64,000 bases of DNA, taken from positions 3,864,001-3,928,000 of the forward strand of contig CM072335.1 in NCBI GenBank assembly GCA_036874045.1, given 5' to 3'. The notes beneath the pieces are model-generated. The model saw only the letters and a list, made by a program, of their open reading frames with translations, made no database searches and was not told the DNA's origin. Source of the DNA: Cymodocea nodosa (Eukaryota > Streptophyta > Magnoliopsida > Alismatales > Cymodoceaceae). Shown in pieces: positions 57,723 through 64,000 of the stretch (positions are counted from its first letter, which is position 1; each line of letters opens with the position of its first letter). The position numbers and the translations under genes are program-made.

Positions 57723-59530
57723 CCTTCCAATGGAGAGTACTTAGCATTTCACTAACATTCTTGGGTGCAGACTTAGAAGAAAGAGATAAGGCAAATTTGT
57801 GAAAGGTAGAGTCTAGGTGATGATAGGAAAACACAATTTGAAATAGGATGGACGATGCATGTATGTTTACCTTTCTTAAGGGCAAGGGGAAGTTTAGAGG
57901 GCTTTGGTAGATTTGGAAAATTAGATGGACCTACATCGGTGGGTGGAGATGGTTGTGACTACAGGTGTACTTCTTGTTACTGACGATATAGCTATAAGGG
58001 AGGTAAAACTAACTGCACATCTGGTTGGGAAGATGAGTCTCTATTAGTAGTAGGCATATCAGTGAGCACATGTGAGGGAACAATGTTACAATTAGGCACA
58101 TTGACTAAGAGATTGAAAGAAGGAAGTAGTATTGGTCAACTTAAATCTAAAGGAATTACAGATGGAGAGGTTTAACATTAAATATCCTCAGCATTTTGTT
58201 AAATATTATTCTTTCCTTTGTTTCTCGTATGAATGGTTTCTACTATAATATTTTTCTTATCTCTTAATATTGCAGATATGCATGATTTTACGAGTTTGCC
58301 TAGAAACAATTGATGAAGCTTTTGCGCTTGTACCATCTATGAAGGCAAGCATGTTCTTAAATGTCTTGATATCAAATTGCATGTGATTTTTTATCTTAGA
58401 GCTATTGTTTGTGGTGGATTTCTTGAGTCAATATCTATCTTGTGCAAGTAGCAGTAAAACCAAAACTACATAAGTTTTGTTGTAATTAATGACTACTACG
58501 GTACCTTAATGGGAGATTATATTTCAGATTTTAATATTGTTTCTGCTTTTGCCTCATCTAATTGTCTTACAACTTTCGGTAACAAGCTAATAAACTTTTT
58601 TTTTTTTTTATATGAATAAAATTGATAAAGAAATTCATCCAAAAATTTCTGTAAATACCGTGTTATCATTATCTCCATGAGCCTTTGCATTTCTTAGATG
58701 TCTGTACACTCATTAATCTGGAATGGCAATGTTGAAGCAAATGATTCTCCATTTCTTTTCTTATGGTGCAATCTAAAAGAGATGATAACATGTAAATAAT
58801 AATTTGTTCAGTACGTACTGCATTCTTTTATCCTTATGAGTGTTTTCTCATTGGTATGTATACCTTTTAGTGCTCTCAATCATTTTAGTAACTATCTAGT
58901 TCAATTCTATTGAAATCATGGAAAAAAAATTTCTAATATGATTTACACTAAGAAAGGTATTCCGACAAGAATTTCTGTAGTACATTGACTTTTAATCAGA
59001 CAATAAAGTCATATTGTGCTCATAATATGCTTGATTTCTTATCATTCTAGCCCATTTTTAGCATGAAAAGTCTTAACATCTCAACATGCACATGTACTCC
59101 ACTTTGTAAATGATATTTCAAAATCTCAGTATTTGAATTTGCAAATACTAGGAAAAAAAGCAGAATATCGAGGGAGCTTTGAAAGAAGCACTTGATGAAT
59201 TAGCAAGGCTAAGGAATTCCATGAAAAGGTATGCTCGAACATCGTTTTAATTATATTAGTCACATTCATAAAAGATACTCTTTATTAAGATTAATGTTAT
59301 TTACATATGACAAAACAATAATTTTTTTGACCAAAATTTTTGTTATATCACGTTAGAATGCTGTTATTTTTATTTTATCTATAAATTTCTTGCATTATAC
59401 TTTTTGTATTTTGCAATCTGAAGGTGGATGGATGGAAGGAGAGTTGTAGTTCCTTGAATTATCTAAATACAACATTTTTCTAAAAATATATAAGAAATTA
59501 GTTCCATGATAAGTTCTTATTCTTCATTCT
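57723..59530 (+). pseudogene. Possible captured gene fragments (exon-like pieces)
   Basis: Three pieces look like plant exons. After a pyrimidine tract and TTGCAG (58275) comes a frame CLETIDEAFALVPSMK. After ATCTTAG (about 58402) comes AIVCGGFLESISILCK. Near 59172 comes GALKEALDELARLRNSMKR, followed by a GTATGC donor. None continues as a long ORF and I cannot name the gene. 57723-58250 and the spaces between show nothing else. A decayed gene or a fragment carried by a transposon are both possible. Confidence 0.3.
59033..59171. repeat. 139-bp stretch matching 34226-34369
   Basis: Shares TCTCAACATGCACA, TCCACTTTGTAAATGATATT and TTCAAAATCTCAGTATTT with the 34-kb copy. It ends exactly before the exon-like GALKEAL piece. 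Confidence 0.65.
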
Positions 59531-59534
59531 AGAC

Positions 59535-59930
59535 ATGTCAAATGGACTCCAACCTGTAATATATTGGTCTGACCTAACCCGATCCAAAAATTTGGACTAG
59601 GTTGGGCCGCGGGCTTGCTCATGGGCTACCACGGGCCCGTAGTTCTTCACAGTAAATAAATATATTATATTTATTATTATTATATTAATAAATTATATCA
59701 TTACATTAATATATTATATTTTTTATTATTATATTTATTATTTCAAATTGGTAAAAAAAATATAAACGTTCAAACGTCTTCTAACCCACAGGTCAGTCCA
59801 AAAAACTTTTTAATTTTTTTTCGGGTCAGCTCAATCCAGCCTGGTGCCCATATGGATTTAAGATTTTTAGGTTGGGCCAGGCCGGCCCAACCCACTTATA
59901 ACTTTACTTCATTCCACTCTTATAATTTTC
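59535..59930. mobile_element. Possible hAT-like non-autonomous element
   Basis: GC-rich subterminal parts (GGTTGGGCCGCGGGC at about 59603; GGTTGGGCCAGGCCGGCCCA at about 59870) flank an AT-rich centre. This is a pattern seen in plant hAT-derived short elements whose ends start near ATGTCAAATGG. I could not find matching terminal inverted repeats or an 8-bp duplication. Confidence 0.3.
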
Positions 59931-60248
59931 TCTCTAAACCTTCGCAATCTTCTTGTTTAATTGAGAAAAAATAAGGAACTATAGGGTTTACATATTCATT
60001 CAATCTATGGCAAAAGGTAATGTTTTGTATGTTGTACAGAAGGTTGTTCGCTGGAATGGTGGAGACTCTAGGTTAGACATGGGAAAGGTTTTTTGAAGTA
60101 GTGCATAAGTGAGATATGGGATTAGGCTTTGCATGTGTCATTGGGATCTGGTGGAGACGTGGGATCCTATCCCCTGATGGATCCATGAGATAGGTTAACT
60201 TCCCTTGAAAGATTTGTCCAATCTCTAGCTTTAATCGTCGTATGGTTA
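59931..60248. other. Spacer with no supported feature
   Basis: Less AT-rich than average; no coding frame or repeat recognised. It ends where array unit 6 begins. Confidence 0.4.
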
Positions 60249-60630
60249 TGGTAAGAGTGAGTTGACTGCGAACAACAGTGAAGAATGCATAATATCATCT
60301 TTTTTGCTCGCATAAGCCGAAAGAGACACCTTCCTGGTTTTTGTTCTTGCTGATGAAAGGCACTTGCACTTACGTACCATAGTATAATTTCTTTATCTGG
60401 TATGGTTGTATATCTAGTTGTAACTTCTTTAAGTTTAAATTACATATAAAATTAGTTTTGATTTCCTTACATCTTTTTATTGATTAACGATTCAAAAGAA
60501 ACTCAAGGAGATGATGACCTTAGAGAAGATTATTACCCAAGCCTTATGTCCCGGATAGAGTTTACATGTCATATATGTCAGAAGATAATATTCGTTATAA
60601 TACATGAGTCTCAATCCTATTGCTTGGAAG

Positions 60631-60750
60631 GTCAAATCTGTGGACGTGCTTCCGTGGAGCAACCATTTGTTTTGGACTCCATAAGTCAAGGAAGCATGCT
60701 TCAAACCACTTGTCTTACCAACGATTTCATGGATGTTAATATTTCTATTT
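60631..60750. repeat. 115-bp core repeat, copy 13 of 13
   Basis: Full-length type, GGACGTGCTTCCGTGG variant. Confidence 0.8.
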
Positions 60751-61490
60751 CAACTCAAATATGTCTGACTATTTGTCCTTTACGTTTCATTCGATTCATC
60801 CTAATATTACATATAATGTCTTTACTTAATTTAATTAAATACGGATTAATTATACGATTACGTAAAATATTAATTTTACTATTTAAGTTAATTATGTTTA
60901 GTTACTTGCGTGATGTTTTAAAGAATTTAATTTTTATAATCAAATTTTAAAGCTTGCAGTCATAAAAATTCAAATATTAATTGTATGATTTAATTACTTA
61001 CATGTGAATTATTATCATCAATCAAACAAATAAATCTCAAAGTAAAGTAGAAGATCGACCATGCATGCATATCAAGTAAAATACAGTTGCCATATTTTAG
61101 TTGGATCATGTTATAACTTTCACCAAATAAGCAAAATGTGCATGAAATATTTTTGACATAAATGATACATTCTTTTATTCCTTCTCCTTTCACATTTTCT
61201 TCTTTATATATTTTCTCTTCCTATGTTCCTCCCTACTTTCAACCTTTCTCTCTCCTTTATTCTCCTTATCTTAATCTTAAATAGTCATTTGTATGCACAG
61301 ACTTCAAAAAATACCATAAGTATTTACAGAAAAAAAAGATTATATCAATTAAATTATAAAAAGTAAAAAGCTTAAGCTTGGAGTCAGAGGCTGGATATCT
61401 ATCACGCACGTGTAGCCGAACATTAAGTTTAATCATACCATAATTATATCAAAGTACGTCGTACAAGAAGAAGAAGAAAGCTCGAAGGCT

Positions 61491-61496
61491 TTTATT
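61491..61496 (-). terminator. Polyadenylation signal of CRP6
   Basis: AATAAA, minus strand, with the perfect palindrome AATTGCACGTGCAATT at 61519-61534. Confidence 0.6.
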
Positions 61497-61607
61497 GGAA
61501 CACGTGTATATATGGTAGAATTGCACGTGCAATTTATTTAGATGGTAATACTACATGGTGCTGATCCAGCTGCCGTTCCTTCTTCCCGTGGGATCGTCAG
61601 CGATTGA

Positions 61608-62025
61608 TCAGTGGCACCAGTGCTTGCAGTGCCTCTTCCCACCGTACCAGGTGTAGCCTCCGCAGCACCACGAGTGGACGCCACAGCGGCACCAGTGGGA
61701 GCAGTGCTTCTTGCCATCGTACCAGATGTAGCCGCCGCAGCAGTACTTGCAGCTTCCACGGGCGCCGTCCACTTCCACCTCATCTGTATTCAATATCCCA
61801 GACCAACTAATTAATGACATCAGCCAGGCATAGAAATACATGTCTATCTATTAGACAAAGGAAACCATATATATATCGATCAATATTGCAGTATGTATGG
61901 TTGCTAATTAATTAACCAGTGTATTCTTCTTGGATGTCTTCTTCGGCAGCAAGCACGTCGGAGGAGATGAGCAGGAGGGCCGCCACCATCACGGCCAGGA
62001 CGACGGGAAGTCTTCTTGGTGCCAT
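61608..62025 (-). CDS. CRP6: secreted Cys/His/Trp-rich peptide precursor (two exons)
   Basis: Exon 1 is 61917-62025 and exon 2 is 61608-61783. The 133-nt phase-1 intron has acceptor AATACAG instead of AATTCAG. The 94-residue product has Arg4 (as in CRP1, 2, 5) with Ile31 (as in CRP3, 4), so exon 1 is a mosaic of the two subgroups. The Cys domain is identical to CRP1. TATA at 62103-62110. It is the rightmost copy and the most distant from its neighbour (17.6 kb to CRP5); the flank beyond it is shared with 52737-53340. Confidence 0.85.
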
Positions 62026-62102
62026 TGATCGATCTGTCGTGTAACCAGCAAACTTCAACTGATGTGTTTGGGAGATGTCTCCGCCGTATCTATACCGGGC
62101 CC

Positions 62103-62110
62103 TATTTATA
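62103..62110 (-). promoter_or_regulatory. TATA box of CRP6
   Basis: TATAAATA, minus strand, 78 nt upstream of the ATG. Confidence 0.75.
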
Positions 62111-62582
62111 GCGCAACATCTTGACAAGTACAAATTAATAAGTAATTAAAATTAAGAAGCAGATATGCACGGTTAGCTTAAACGACGTCAATTACGAGCC
62201 CAAGATCAAAATCTGTGGGTACGTAATCCGGAAGCGAATTATTTCAGTCTTCGATTCCACGAGAAAACTCTTATATATGTTCGTCGATTACGTGTGCCCT
62301 CCTAGAATATCTATATATATATAATCGAGTGCTAAGAAAAATCTGAATGTTTGACCTATCATATATAAATTGAAAAAAAAAAAATCTTATACAAATCGAA
62401 ATATATATATGATGATCTATGGAAGACGCATGTGCTTACGTTGTACATCGATCCTCCATACACATGCATGGAAGATTTCTCACGTTTCTTGCTACCCATG
62501 CATATATATTGTATGTGTTAGACCATGACTTTAATTTGAAGATGTGTCTATGATTTAATTAATTAAGCTTTATTATGTTAAA

Positions 62583-64000
62583 AATATGCCGATTCATCTC
62601 ATCTTCAACTTAGTTAATCGAAGACTTGGTAATTAATACCAGCCGGATTTCATGCTCTATCCCACCAACCAACCTACATACACCTATATGGTCCAATATT
62701 GTTAATGTCAAAGGCTTTGACACTTTGTACTTCCATCTATTAATTTGTTCCACCGGTCATCATCAACCACCCTCTCTTTTCATCCACATTTTTGAAACAT
62801 ATATATGTGACAAATTTCTTAGTTGTACTACTACGTAATTGTCCCACCAAACTTATACGACCAAAAAGATAATCGTATTAATTTTATTATTAGATGACTA
62901 CAAGTATTTGATTCAATTTTCACTTAAATTTCTCTAGATTAAACATTTCTACGAGTTTTAATTTCATAATGCATATAAGGAAATAGTCCTGGTAAACGGG
63001 AAATTTACTTTTTTTTAATTTATCACCTCTCGTTGGTTCTACGTACTGTGGTGGCTAAAGTTGTGTGTGATTGGATCATTATTTACCCTCAGATATTAGG
63101 TCTGTTTTTTTTTTTTTTTTTTTGTAGTCAATATTCAATTTGTTAACATCCTAAGCCTAATTAGGATGTGTTTGGTGGCTTATCATGTGGGTGGTTTTAT
63201 TTTGAACATTACTATGATTTTTGGGTTTGATTTTCTATGATGGTTTGCAGATCATTTTTTGAGAGGCTGTGGTTTCAGAGATTTTACATTATAAGATCTT
63301 GAACCATTGTGAATGTTGTGGTTATTCTTCAAATCCCAACATCCTCTTCTCTGATGTAAAACAAAGAACAGGCGTTTCTAACATCTTCTTTTCCTCTTTT
63401 GGTGCTGTATTATTTCTAAATATGTACCGACCGAAAGCAAATTAAGAGGAGTAGAAAAGCTTTGTTCTCTATTTTCTCCATTTTAATCCTCTTTTCTTAT
63501 TTTCTTTCAAATGTATTAGAACCCCAACCTCAAACGATGAAAAAATGATCATATTCTTCACCCTTACAAATTAAGCAAAAATATTCGATCTTTGGAAAGA
63601 AACGTAAGTGTAAGGTCAAAGACGCAGACTCCAAAGCGTCACATTTAAAGACTTAAGAAGACAATAAAAATAGAGGCATAAAAAATCTTTAATTCTAATA
63701 GTTGCATATATAGGAAGAGAAGAAAAAAGGGTAATTTCGTCATTTAATATGGAACGTTAAGGAAAAAAATGTTAATTTTAACTCAAATACTTAAATCTGT
63801 GTTATGTGTGAAATTAAAATGCTAAAATTTTACATATTTTAAATGATAAATATATGAAAATTTCAAAAAAGACGTAAAGAAATCCACGATGGTGATTCAA
63901 TTAGTCTTATTGTAAATACTTACGATTAAAAATATTGTAAATATTTATCTTATGATTTAATTATTTCAATTTAAAATTTATCAACAATAAATATTATATT
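62583..64000. repeat. Second copy of the 52737-53340 flank, with a 0.6-kb extra stretch
   Basis: 62590-63270 and 63897-64000 match the two halves of 52737-53340. The stretch between (about 63275-63896) has no counterpart there. It is AT-rich, without a convincing ORF or terminal repeats. Private changes include an 18-base or longer T run at about 63106 and a roughly 160-bp extra stretch near 62800-62970. The window ends inside the homology. Confidence 0.7.

Larger units (their letters stand above)
60249..62530. repeat. Peptide-array unit 6 (contains CRP6), internally deleted
   Basis: Starts GAGTGAGTTGACTGCGAAC, includes the core repeat at 60631, and is collinear with unit 1 to about 61280. 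It then jumps to the equivalent of about 10125 (61365), losing nearly 1 kb of AT-rich DNA. The upstream tract ends near 62520 at the CATGCATATATATTGTATGTG point. A 156-codon frame (60480-60950) crosses the core repeat and is not supported as a gene. Confidence 0.75.

Overview
This window looks like plant nuclear DNA, probably from a monocot. It contains a tandem array of small two-exon genes for secreted cysteine-rich peptides, embedded in AT-rich, retrotransposon-dominated sequence. The plant assignment rests on Ty1/copia elements with a tRNA-iMet-type primer site, a Ty3-type LTR with a tRNA-Asp-type primer site, solo LTRs, an L1-like retroposon, and GT-AG introns with TATAAATA promoters. The monocot guess is weaker and rests on the GC-rich codons of the peptide genes. 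I see no bacterial operons, rRNA, tRNA or CRISPR.

The array (about 7.4-62.5 kb) has six intact paralogues, here called CRP1-CRP6, all on the minus strand. Their coding spans are 10369-10786, 24542-24959, 35703-36120, 40221-40637, 44006-44423 and 61608-62025. Each has a 109-nt exon 1 (signal peptide plus acidic segment), a phase-1 GT-AG intron of 132-133 nt and a 176-nt exon 2. Exon 2 encodes two tandem copies of a Cys/His/Trp-rich module. The predicted precursor is 94 residues in every copy. Where no transposon intervenes, the repeat unit is about 3.8 kb (CRP4 to CRP5). A gene-less tail of a further unit lies at 7448-8128. Exon-2 differences among paralogues are almost all synonymous in the Cys frame, although flanks carry indels and transposons, which indicates purifying selection on the peptide.

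Between and around the units, left to right: a minus-strand Ty3-type LTR with its primer site (1-3038); a decayed copia copy with a nested solo LTR (4269-7447); a 2.8-kb block (11750-14510) duplicated at 45510-48700; a decayed copia element with long 5' LTR, gag and pol (14511-21165); a second copy of the 4.3-7.4 kb copia with the same nested solo LTR and its own 3' LTR (about 26800-33926); microsatellite and satellite-like arrays (36.4, 37.5-38.07, 48.96-49.64 kb); an L1-like retroposon with an 18-bp target duplication (49979-51006); a truncated Ty3-type LTR (51811-52731); minus-strand decayed ORFs of unknown origin (53449-55765); a copia-type LTR end (near 57722); and a flank at 52737-53340 repeated at 62583-64000.

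A roughly 115-bp core sequence occurs 13 times around the peptide genes and is unexplained. All homology and copy-number statements come from reading and aligning by eye. No database search or alignment program was run.
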